This document shows positions 1 through 5,523 of a stretch of 7,117 bases of DNA, piece by piece (within the stretch, counting starts at the first letter, position 1; each line of letters begins with the position of its first letter). The stretch lies in NCBI GenBank assembly GCA_945862035.1, contig CAMAXB010000160.1, forward strand, positions 1 through 7,117. Reading direction: 5' to 3'. A program made the position numbers and the translations under genes. The DNA comes from Opitutus sp. GAS368 (GTDB lineage Bacteria > Verrucomicrobiota > Verrucomicrobiia > Opitutales > Opitutaceae). The notes under the pieces were generated by a model. The model saw nothing but the letters and a program-made list of their open reading frames with translations, had not been told where the DNA came from and ran no database searches.

Positions 1-270
1 ATCCAGTTCGCGTCCCGCAGACGCGTGCACAGCCGGGCGGAGTCAATCAGCATCCCCCAGCCTGCAATGCCTTCCGTCCGCGCGCCAAACCAAAACGGAG
101 GCGTGCCCAATCGACGGGACTCCGGCCCGTCAAGGACGCTGACCGGGCCCGAGTTGCGCGCGGTCAGCGCACCTCACGCGGCCGCCCCGGCCAGAGCCTC
201 GAAACCGGTGACGAAGCGTACCGCAGGGAGCGGAGCCCACCTGCGGTTTGAAAGGTCCATCTCGATCGCC
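1..270. other. Non-coding or edge region with clustered inverted repeats
   Basis: No convincing gene is visible here. It is the 3' flank of the minus-strand aminotransferase. Three perfect inverted repeats are seen: arms 220-227/240-247 (8 bp, ACCGCAGG), arms 137-145/161-169 (9 bp, CGCTGACCG) and arms 113-118/126-131 (6 bp, GACGGG). None is followed by a run of T on either strand, so they are not textbook terminators. A minus-strand frame is open from the stop at 174-176 to the left edge and has an ATG at 51-53. It could be the start of a gene lying to the left, but only 17 codons are visible and I do not recognise them. Confidence 0.5.
220..247 (-). terminator. 3'-flank hairpin after the aminotransferase gene
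   Basis: A perfect 8-bp inverted repeat (ACCGCAGG / CCTGCGGT) with a 12-base loop begins 23 bases past the aminotransferase stop codon. The transcript would form a stable GC-rich hairpin. No U-tract follows on the minus strand, so it may protect the mRNA 3' end or assist termination rather than act as a classic intrinsic terminator. Confidence 0.3.
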
Positions 271-1464
271 CTATTTCTTCAGCTTCGCGCAGAAGCGGGC
301 CAGCCGCTCGACGCCCTTGCGGATGATCTCGTCGCTGGTCGCGTAGCTCAGGCGCAGGTAGCCCGGGGCGCCGAAGGCGCTGCCGGGGACGGCGGCGACC
401 TTCTCCTCCTCGAGCAACTTGGCACAGAACTCCTCGTCGGGCAGGCCAAAGGCGGTGATCTTGGGAAAGAGGTAGAAGGCTCCCTGAGACAGCAAACAGG
501 TCATGCCCGGGATCTTGTTCAGCTCGGTGTGCAGGAACTTCCGGCGGCGGTCGAAGGCCGTCATCATCATGGCGAGTGATGCCGCGGTCTTTTCCTTTTC
601 CTTGAGGGCGGCCACCGCGCCCCACTGGGCGAAGGTCGTCGCATTCGAGGACATCTGGCTCTGCAGCTCGGTGCAGGCCTTGACGATCGGGGCCGGCGCC
701 ACGAGCGTACCCAGACGCCAGCCGGTCATCGCGTAGGTCTTCGAGAAGCCGGCCACCACGATCGTGCGGGCCTCGGCTTCCTTGCTCAGCGTCGCAATGC
801 AGGTCGCCTGCGCCCCGTCGTAGAGGAGATGTTCATACATCTCGTCCGAAAGGATGTAGAGATTGTGCGCCACCGCCACCGCGGTGATGGCCGCCAGCTC
901 ATCCCGGGTGTAAACCACGCCCGTGGGATTGGAGGGCGAATTCATCACGAGCAGGCGCGTCCGGGGCGTGATCGCGGCTTCCAGCATCGCCGGCGTCAGC
1001 TTGAAATGAGTCGAGTCGTCAGCGAGGACCATCTTGGGCGTCGCCCCGGCCAGTTTCACCATCTCGGGATAGCTGACCCAGTACGGCGCAGGGATGATCA
1101 CCTCGTCGCCGGGCGAGCAGGTCGCCATGATCGCAAGGTAGCAGGAGTACTTGCCGCCCGGAGACACGACCACCTGGCTTGAGGAGACCTTGAGACCGTA
1201 GTCGCTCAGGTAACGCTCGGCGATGGCCACGCGCAGGGCCTCAATGCCCGGGGTCGGGGCGTACTTGGTCTTACCTGTATTCAACGCGGAAATTGCGGCC
1301 GCCTTGATGTGCTCGGGCGTGTCAAAATCGGGTTCACCCGCGGCAAATCCGCAGACGTCCTCGCCGGCGGCGAGAAGGGCCTTGGCCTTGCCGTCGATGA
1401 CGAGGGTCGGCGAGGGCGACACATTGCGGGCCCAAGTGGAAAGCGGCGCGGGGTTTGAATTCAT
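271..1464 (-). CDS. Class I PLP-dependent aminotransferase, aspartate aminotransferase type
   Basis: A 397-residue cytosolic enzyme, the usual length for aspartate aminotransferase subgroup I-gamma. It most likely moves the amino group of aspartate to 2-oxoglutarate, giving oxaloacetate and glutamate. Visible landmarks: GEPDFDTP (43-50); TKYAPTPGIEALR (66-78); PYW at 127-129 (ring stacking on PLP); NSPSNPTG (175-182) with cofactor-binding Asn179; SDEMY (206-210) with Asp207 and Tyr210; the PLP Schiff-base lysine Lys242 in GFSKTYAMTGWRLG (239-252); and Arg371 in LRLSYA for the substrate alpha-carboxylate. All key residues are intact. The frame stays open for 95 codons upstream, but that stretch is Arg/Cys-rich and unlike the family, so the ATG at 1462-1464 (MNSNPAPLST) is chosen. 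No Shine-Dalgarno sequence precedes it. Some members of this family also accept prephenate or aromatic substrates, so the exact substrate is open. Confidence 0.95.
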   Translation of the reverse strand: MNSNPAPLSTWARNVSPSPTLVIDGKAKALLAAGEDVCGFAAGEPDFDTPEHIKAAAISALNTGKTKYAPTPGIEALRVAIAERYLSDYGLKVSSSQVVVSPGGKYSCYLAIMATCSPGDEVIIPAPYWVSYPEMVKLAGATPKMVLADDSTHFKLTPAMLEAAITPRTRLLVMNSPSNPTGVVYTRDELAAITAVAVAHNLYILSDEMYEHLLYDGAQATCIATLSKEAEARTIVVAGFSKTYAMTGWRLGTLVAPAPIVKACTELQSQMSSNATTFAQWGAVAALKEKEKTAASLAMMMTAFDRRRKFLHTELNKIPGMTCLLSQGAFYLFPKITAFGLPDEEFCAKLLEEEKVAAVPGSAFGAPGYLRLSYATSDEIIRKGVERLARFCAKLKK

Positions 1465-1770
1465 GCGGGAAAAGCGCGACGAAAACGCCCGCACCCGGTA
1501 AAGGCAAGCCCCGGGGCCGCAGGTCGTTCTCAGGTGGAGGTCTTGCCCTGCCGCACAGCTTCGACCGCGACTGAATTCGGGGAATCCACGGACGCCTGTC
1601 CCCTGTAAATCGTTGAACGTCGCCGGACAACGGCAGCGCCAAGCTAGGTGAACCCGCAAACGGGTCAGGATCGCCTCCCACCCAAAGCCACAATCGGAAA
1701 GCCTTCGGCCCGGGCGTTCACGCCCAATCAAACACGAGATCCGGCGCACCGCCCCACGGACGGCGCCGGG
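1465..1770. other. 306-base intergenic region: aminotransferase leader and RHH-gene 3' flank
   Basis: I find no credible gene on either strand. Reading the minus strand (direction of both flanking genes), it starts with a hairpin directly after the RHH stop codon (1741-1769). A second small hairpin follows at 1712-1725 (GGGCG/CGCCC, TTCA loop). Another small stem is at 1652-1665 (ACCCG/CGGGT). A weak sigma70-like pair, TTGTCC (1625-1630) and TACAGG (1602-1607) with a 17-base spacer, would give a leader of about 130 bases. Within that leader, arms GGCAAG (1503-1508) and CTTGCC (1542-1547) could close a larger stem. I do not recognise a known riboswitch class. Confidence 0.45.
1741..1769 (-). 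terminator. Probable terminator hairpin of the RHH gene
   Basis: Arms CCGGCGC (1741-1747) and GCGCCGG (1763-1769) form a perfect 7-bp GC stem, with a further 3-bp pairing inside (1749-1751 with 1757-1759). It starts one base after the stop codon of the minus-strand RHH gene. The minus strand continues with a modestly T-rich stretch (GTGTTTGATT). The U-tract is weak, so termination efficiency is uncertain. Confidence 0.4.
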
Positions 1771-2085
1771 TCACTTCTTCTTGACGCCGGGCAGCGCGAG
1801 CTGGTCCAGCGCCACGCGCAACAGCTCGCCGACACTGACCTTCTTCTTCTTCGAGTGCTTCGTGAGGAGCGTCTTCATGTCCGCCGGCAGGCGAACCGAA
1901 ATCTGGCGATGGTCCTCGGTCTCCGCCTCGTAGCGATCAAAGTTGAACTTGGCGATCGCCAGGCGGACGACCTCGCTGGTTGAGCCTAGTCCGAGCTTCT
2001 TCTGGGCTGCGGTGATCTTGGTGATCAGCGACACGGGAAGATCGAAAGTCAGGGGCGAAGCCGTCGGAGAGGATTTCTTAGCCAT
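1771..2085 (-). CDS. Tandem ribbon-helix-helix DNA-binding protein (probable regulator)
   Basis: A 104-residue basic protein in which two RHH (MetJ/Arc-like) units can be read one after the other. Unit 1: strand around LTFDLP (12-17), helix A about 18-31, then a helix B opening GSTSEVVRLAIAKF (34-47), the typical G-x-S/T-x-S-E-hydrophobic pattern. Unit 2: strand QISVRLP (61-67), helix A about 68-80, helix B VSVGELLRVALDQLAL (83-98). An acidic linker (EAETED, 53-58) separates them and Lys clusters lie at 78-82 and 102-104. RHH proteins normally dimerise to build one DNA-binding ribbon; two units in one chain could make a single-chain pseudodimer. The start is the ATG at 2083-2085 (MAKKSS), preceded by no Shine-Dalgarno but by a nested inverted repeat ending 8 bases upstream. 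It is divergent from the ABC ATPase gene. An antitoxin role is possible, but no toxin ORF follows. The target DNA is unknown. Confidence 0.8.
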   Translation of the reverse strand: MAKKSSPTASPLTFDLPVSLITKITAAQKKLGLGSTSEVVRLAIAKFNFDRYEAETEDHRQISVRLPADMKTLLTKHSKKKKVSVGELLRVALDQLALPGVKKK

Positions 2086-2093
2086 GGCGCGAA

Positions 2094-2133
2094 GTGGATA
2101 CAGCCGGGGGTGAAAAACGGCTGTGAAGTCCAC
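2094..2133. promoter_or_regulatory. Nested inverted repeat before the RHH gene (candidate operator or leader hairpin)
   Basis: Inner arms ACAGCCG (2100-2106) and CGGCTGT (2118-2124) are perfectly complementary around an 11-base centre. Outer arms GTGGA (2094-2098) and TCCAC (2129-2133) are also perfect, giving 12 paired positions over 40 bases. The element ends 8 bases from the RHH start codon. It fits either an autoregulatory operator or an mRNA hairpin that gates translation start. Confidence 0.5.
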
Positions 2134-2186
2134 GAAGCCCGACCGTGCCGCGTTGGGCAACGCAAAACTTGCGTCCCGCAATCGGA

Positions 2187-2212
2187 TTGACTCAACCCCC
2201 GCATGGGGGTTG
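2187..2212 (+). promoter_or_regulatory. -35-like box and perfect 8-bp-arm palindrome before the ABC ATPase gene
   Basis: TTGACT (2187-2192) matches five of six bases of the sigma70 -35 consensus. It is followed at once by arms CAACCCCC (2193-2200) and GGGGGTTG (2205-2212) around the loop GCAT. The palindrome occupies the expected promoter spacer and -10 area and ends 11 bases before the ATG at 2224, a classic position for a repressor site. No good -10 hexamer is seen; TTGTTC at 2210-2215 is the best-spaced candidate. As RNA it would instead form a hairpin just before the start codon. Confidence 0.45.
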
Positions 2213-2223
2213 TTCCTGCGGCC

Positions 2224-3339
2224 ATGGCTCAGGTCGAGATCTCCTGCCTCGTAAAGACTTATCCAGACCGCACCGGCCCCGGAGCCCGGGCGGTCGACGG
2301 CATTGATCTCACGATTTCTGACAAGGAATTCATGGTTTTGGTCGGTCCTTCCGGCTGCGGAAAGTCGACCACCTTGCGCATGATCGCGGGTCTCGAGGAC
2401 ATCTCCGGCGGATCCATCAGCATCGACGGCCGGAAGGTCAACGACGTCGCGCCCAAGGACCGCGACATCGCCATGGTTTTTCAGAACTACGCGCTCTACC
2501 CCCACATGAGCGTGTATGAAAACATGGCCTTCGGCCTGAAGCTGCGGAACGTGCCCAAGGCCGAGATCGACACCCGGGTCCGCGAGGCCGCCACCCTCCT
2601 CGGTCTGGAAACCTACCTCGACCGGAAGCCAAAGGCCCTCTCCGGCGGCCAGCGTCAGCGCGTCGCTGTCGGCCGGGCCATCGTTCGCCGGCCCAAGGTC
2701 TTTCTCTTCGACGAACCGCTCTCCAACCTCGACGCCAAGATGCGCGTCGGCATGCGCGCGGAAATTTCCCGACTTCACCAGCAGCTCGGCGCGACGATGA
2801 TCTATGTCACGCACGACCAGGTCGAGGCCATGACCATGGGCGACCGGATCTGCGTGATGCGGGAGGGCCGGATTCTGCAGGTCGCCGCCCCTCTTGAGCT
2901 CTACAACCAGCCCGCCGATCTCTTCGTCGCCGGCTTCATTGGCAGCCCACCCATGAATCTTTTTACCGGTACCTTGGCCGGCGAAGGTGCGTCCGTGTGC
3001 TTCGTCGAGAGCGGTGCGACGCCCTTCCCGGTTACGGTCCCGCTACCCCCGGCCCTCGCCGCCGCCGCCCAAGGGTGTGCCGAGGTGGTGCTCGGGGTGC
3101 GGCCGGAGGACGTGCAGATCGTCGCGCCCGGGACGTCCGCCCAGGCCGAGGCCACGGTCGATGTGATCGAACCCATGGGCGCCGAAACCTTCCTCACCCT
3201 GCGGACGGCGGCCGGATCCCTCACCGCCCGCGTTCGCCCGAATGAGGTCGTGGCCCACGGCCAGACACTGCGCCTCGCCTTCGCGCTGGACCGACTGCAC
3301 CTCTTTGACCGCGCAACCGAGCGCGCCCTCCGGCGCTAG
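2224..3339 (+). CDS. ugpC: Sugar ABC importer ATP-binding protein, UgpC/MalK/MsmX type
   Basis: A 371-residue ATPase that would power a carbohydrate or glycerol-phosphate importer from the cytoplasmic face of the membrane. All nucleotide-binding motifs are present: Walker A GPSGCGKST (41-49), Q-loop Gln87 in MVFQNYALYP, signature LSGGQ (139-143), Walker B VFLFDEP (159-165) with catalytic Glu164, D-loop SNLD (167-170) and switch His197 in VTHD. The C-terminal part after IGSPPMN (239-245), with GVRPED (291-296) and HLFD (359-362), is the TOBE/OB-fold regulatory domain typical of the CUT1 family. An in-frame ATG at 2203 would add seven residues but lies in the loop of a perfect palindrome; MAQVEISCLVKTYP from 2224 matches how the family usually begins. 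No permease or binding-protein gene is adjacent, so it may serve one or several importers encoded elsewhere. The substrate cannot be read from this gene; the symbol denotes the family. Confidence 0.93.
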   Translation: MAQVEISCLVKTYPDRTGPGARAVDGIDLTISDKEFMVLVGPSGCGKSTTLRMIAGLEDISGGSISIDGRKVNDVAPKDRDIAMVFQNYALYPHMSVYENMAFGLKLRNVPKAEIDTRVREAATLLGLETYLDRKPKALSGGQRQRVAVGRAIVRRPKVFLFDEPLSNLDAKMRVGMRAEISRLHQQLGATMIYVTHDQVEAMTMGDRICVMREGRILQVAAPLELYNQPADLFVAGFIGSPPMNLFTGTLAGEGASVCFVESGATPFPVTVPLPPALAAAAQGCAEVVLGVRPEDVQIVAPGTSAQAEATVDVIEPMGAETFLTLRTAAGSLTARVRPNEVVAHGQTLRLAFALDRLHLFDRATERALRR

Positions 3340-3349
3340 GGAGCAGCCC

Positions 3350-3379
3350 GCCGGCCACCCAGCCGAGGGCTCAGCCGGC
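3350..3379. terminator. Hairpin at the convergent ABC ATPase/HAD gene ends
   Basis: GCCGGC at 3350-3355 can pair with GCCGGC at 3374-3379, and inside it AGCC (3361-3364) pairs with GGCT (3368-3371) around GAG. The structure spans the 31-base gap between the two convergent stop codons and includes the HAD stop. Neither strand shows a T-run after it, so a bidirectional terminator role is plausible but weakly supported. Confidence 0.3.
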
Positions 3380-4036
3380 CAGCCCGACCGACCGGCGGAG
3401 AATCGCGTAGGCTTCCGCCGGCGTCTCGACCACGTGCCAGGCCTTGGCGGCAACGGTCGCTTCAATCTCCCGGTGATGACGGATGAGGATCACCGGCACG
3501 CCCAATTCTGCCCCGGCCAGCACATCCACATCCGCATCGCCGACGTAGATGGTTTCCGACGACTCAACCGCCAGGCGCCGCAGGAGGGTCTGCAATCCTT
3601 CGGGGTGCGGCTTGTGCGTCTGCAGGTCATCCCCACACACCACCTCGCGCAGGCCGGGGAGGTTCTGTTCGCTCAAGATCATCTGCGTGGAAGAACGGTC
3701 CCGGCCGGTCCATAGGGCGAGGCTCTGATTGGCCCGCTGCAGGTCGCTAAGCATCGTGTGCGCATCGGCGAAAGGCTGGATCTCGTGCCAGTTGGCCCGG
3801 CCATACTGCACCATCCGCTGCATGGCCTGCTCCGCCTTCGCCTCGTCACCCAGCGTGTCCTGGAACATCCGCAACGGCGGCCCGCCCAGGCGCCCGAATA
3901 ATTCCTGCTCGGTCATGTCCGGGCGGAAGGGCTGCAAGGCATGCGCAAAGGCGCGCATGACCATCGGCATGGAATTAACCAGCGTGCCGTCGAGGTCAAA
4001 GACCACGGCCCGGGGCGGAGATAACCGTGCACTCAT
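3371..4036 (-). CDS. HAD-superfamily phosphatase (phosphoglycolate phosphatase/PpaX-like)
   Basis: A 221-residue soluble hydrolase with all four HAD motifs. Motif I is FDLDGTLVNS (13-22) with nucleophile Asp14 and general acid/base Asp16. Motif II is Thr110 in LALWTGRD. Motif III is Lys142 in THKPHPEGL. Motif IV is GDADVD (166-171) with Mg-binding acids. The helical segment between motifs I and II (about 25-90) is the C1 cap of the phosphoglycolate phosphatase/pyrophosphatase/beta-phosphoglucomutase branch. It would remove phosphate from a small metabolite; the substrate is not readable from sequence. The start is the ATG at 4034-4036 (MSARLSPP), which overlaps the stop of the upstream LolA-like gene as ATGA, implying translational coupling. 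It is the last gene of the secG cluster. The open frame extends upstream to 4201 inside the neighbouring gene, but those 55 codons are a shadow of it. Confidence 0.88.
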   Translation of the reverse strand: MSARLSPPRAVVFDLDGTLVNSMPMVMRAFAHALQPFRPDMTEQELFGRLGGPPLRMFQDTLGDEAKAEQAMQRMVQYGRANWHEIQPFADAHTMLSDLQRANQSLALWTGRDRSSTQMILSEQNLPGLREVVCGDDLQTHKPHPEGLQTLLRRLAVESSETIYVGDADVDVLAGAELGVPVILIRHHREIEATVAAKAWHVVETPAEAYAILRRSVGLAG

Positions 4037-4926
4037 GGAACGATGCGTACGATCCGCGCGGGCGGTGCCAGCGTTTCGGCCAGCATGGCCGGATCGAAGA
4101 GAGAATTGGAAAAGTCGAGTTCGAGCGCAGCCCCGGTCACGGAGAAACGCGTCTTGTTGCGGGTGGCCTCGTCGCGCACATCGATCGATTTCACGATCCA
4201 CTGCGACCCCACTTTCTTGAGGTCAATCACCGTCATCGCCTTGGCCACGCGACCGTCGGCGCCGAGTTGCTCGGCCTGGACCAGGGCGTGGTACTCCAGA
4301 TCGAGATAGACCCGCACGCCCGACAGCGACGGATGCCGCGCCGCGAAGTCGGCGGGTGGATACAAAAGAAAGACCTGGGCCGGGCGCCCGCGGACGCGGG
4401 TCACGCCCTCAAAGACGTGGTCGGTCCAGTAAAAGAAAGGCATCTGCAGGTCAAAGGCCGTGAGGTCCGTCTCAGCAATGGGATCGAACAAGGCCTGGCC
4501 GCCGAGGATCTGGGTGCGCTCGGGCGTGGCCGGGCTCCAGCCCCACAGGGCCGGCTGCGGGCCATTCTGGATCAGCCAGCGGCGTTCGGCCATGCCTTGT
4601 CCGGGCAGGAGGACGAAGCGCCAGATCGGGCCCAAGGCGGTGCGGCCACCCCAGAGGCGCCCGGGAACGCGGCGCTCGGCCCCGCGACGGGGCATCACGC
4701 GCAGCTCAAACTCGAGGAAATGATCCCCGGCAATGCCCATGCGGCGGAACTGCTCAAGGATGCGATTGCCTTCCGCCTGATCCGGCGGCGCGGTCTGCAC
4801 GTAGCGCGGAAGGGGACGGTATCCCTTCTGCTGCGCAAACACGGTCGGCGGGGCCGCAAAAAAAGCGAGGCAGGCGACCAGGGCCGCCTGCCTCAGAAAA
4901 ATCGTCCGCCTGGACGCGCTATCCAC
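4033..4926 (-). CDS. Secreted LolA-like protein (outer membrane lipoprotein-sorting, TP0789-type)
   Basis: A 297-residue exported protein. It has a Sec signal peptide: basic SRR, hydrophobic core QAALVACLAFFAA, and a likely cleavage site VFA|QQK after residue 31. There is no lipobox cysteine at the cleavage site, so it should be soluble in the periplasm. The mature part resembles the LolA-like TP0789 family: a long beta-rich region with DLTAFD (154-159), FFYWTDHVFEG (164-174), a lipid-cup style strand QVFLLYPP (184-191), YLDLEYHALVQAE (207-219) and the closing IDVRDEATRNKTRFSV (248-263). By family analogy it may bind lipid or lipoprotein acyl chains during envelope transport; this is inferred from overall pattern. 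The start is GTG at 4924-4926, 12 bases after the secG stop, because the signal peptide begins there. Its stop overlaps the HAD start by 4 bases. Confidence 0.65.
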   Translation of the reverse strand: MDSASRRTIFLRQAALVACLAFFAAPPTVFAQQKGYRPLPRYVQTAPPDQAEGNRILEQFRRMGIAGDHFLEFELRVMPRRGAERRVPGRLWGGRTALGPIWRFVLLPGQGMAERRWLIQNGPQPALWGWSPATPERTQILGGQALFDPIAETDLTAFDLQMPFFYWTDHVFEGVTRVRGRPAQVFLLYPPADFAARHPSLSGVRVYLDLEYHALVQAEQLGADGRVAKAMTVIDLKKVGSQWIVKSIDVRDEATRNKTRFSVTGAALELDFSNSLFDPAMLAETLAPPARIVRIVP

Positions 4927-4938
4927 AGGGGATCAGGG

Positions 4939-5322
4939 CTACTTGGCGGCCTCCGCCGGGGCGGCGGGGGTCGTCATTGGCAGCGACACCGCCGGGGCAG
5001 CGGCGTCCGTCGTGGAGGCGGCCGGCGCAGCCGGGGCGTTGATCGTCGGGAGCGCACCACCCTCGGCGGCGCTATGATTGCGCTGCCAGATGTGACCAAG
5101 ATAGAGAAGGAAGCTGAGCACGAAGAACGCGACCGCCGCATTGATCGTCGCTTTGGTCAGCACATTGCCCGTCTCGGCACCGAAGGTCGCCTCGGTGACG
5201 CCGCTGCCCATGGCCGCGCCGACGCCGCCATCCGACTTGGCCTTCTGGGCGAGGACGACCAGAACCATGAAGATGGAGATCAGGATCAGGATGAAAGTGG
5301 CAATACCGATGAGAATGCTCAT
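4939..5322 (-). CDS. secG: Preprotein translocase subunit SecG
   Basis: A 127-residue inner-membrane subunit that helps SecYEG move unfolded proteins across the membrane. Two membrane segments are visible: about residues 3-26 (ILIGIATFILILISIFMVLV) and 58-79 (ATINAAVAFFVLSFLLYLGH). Between them is the conserved cytoplasmic loop QKAKSDG (26-32), then GVGAAMG, TFGAETGNVLTKAT (46-59). After the second segment there is a 44-residue tail (84-127) rich in Ala, Pro and Thr, longer than in minimal SecG proteins and low in complexity. The start is the ATG at 5320-5322, right at the first membrane segment. It is the first gene of a three-gene minus-strand cluster and is preceded by a consensus TTGACA. 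Confidence 0.93.
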   Translation of the reverse strand: MSILIGIATFILILISIFMVLVVLAQKAKSDGGVGAAMGSGVTEATFGAETGNVLTKATINAAVAFFVLSFLLYLGHIWQRNHSAAEGGALPTINAPAAPAASTTDAAAPAVSLPMTTPAAPAEAAK

Positions 5323-5523
5323 GTTCGAAAGTAAGGGTTAAAAGGAGCAGACCACAGCCTCGTTTGTCAATGCCCGGAAAAGCGCCCTTTTCACGCGATC
5401 AATCGCCGACTCGCCCTCCTCCTAGTCATCTTTCTCGTTCTCCTGCGATACTTTGGAACTTTCCTCCCCTAAAAACGAGCGACCGCAAGGCAACCGCAAG
5501 CCCGCAAATAAACCGATCCGCGC
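5323..5523 (-). promoter_or_regulatory. secG upstream region with TTGACA box
   Basis: On the minus strand a perfect TTGACA (5370-5365) lies 42 bases before the secG ATG. No good -10 hexamer is seen at the normal distance; the following CTCCTTTTAA is only partly AT-rich, so the promoter may use a non-standard -10. Directly upstream is a 16-base inverted repeat, GAAAAG (5377-5382) and CTTTTC (5387-5392). Further upstream an 11-base unit is repeated in tandem (5479-5489, 5490-5500). The rest of the gap is featureless. Confidence 0.4.
5479..5500. repeat. 11-bp tandem direct repeat
   Basis: GCGACCGCAAG (5479-5489) is followed directly by GCAACCGCAAG (5490-5500), with one mismatch. A decayed third unit, CCCGCAAATA, follows. 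The repeat lies in the gap between the oxidoreductase stop and secG. A period of 11 is one helical turn, so tandem protein binding is possible, but chance is not excluded. Confidence 0.45.

Noticed and set aside
1648..1670. tRNA T-arm-like stem (ACCCG-CAAA-CGGGT)
   Set aside because: Only a 5-bp stem with a four-base loop; no acceptor stem or other tRNA arms nearby.
1465..1749. A 95-codon in-frame open extension upstream of the aminotransferase start
   Set aside because: Its translation is rich in Arg, Cys and Gly, has no family resemblance and would make the enzyme about 95 residues too long. High GC keeps frames open by chance.
1771..2085. RHH protein as the antitoxin of a toxin-antitoxin pair
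   Set aside because: No small toxin-like ORF follows it, and the gene ends in a terminator-like hairpin; the upstream neighbour is an ABC ATPase.
2203..2223. ATG at 2203 as the ABC ATPase start
   Set aside because: It lies in the loop of a perfect palindrome and adds MGVVPAA, which the family lacks; the ATG at 2224 gives a standard N-terminus.
2086..2814. Minus-strand open frame extending from the RHH gene across the ABC ATPase gene
   Set aside because: It is an antisense shadow of the ATPase; the RHH fold begins only at the ATG at 2083-2085.
4027..5334. A long plus-strand open frame (about 435 codons) opposite the secG cluster
   Set aside because: Its translation is Arg/Gly/His-rich without domains, and the minus strand there encodes three well-supported proteins.
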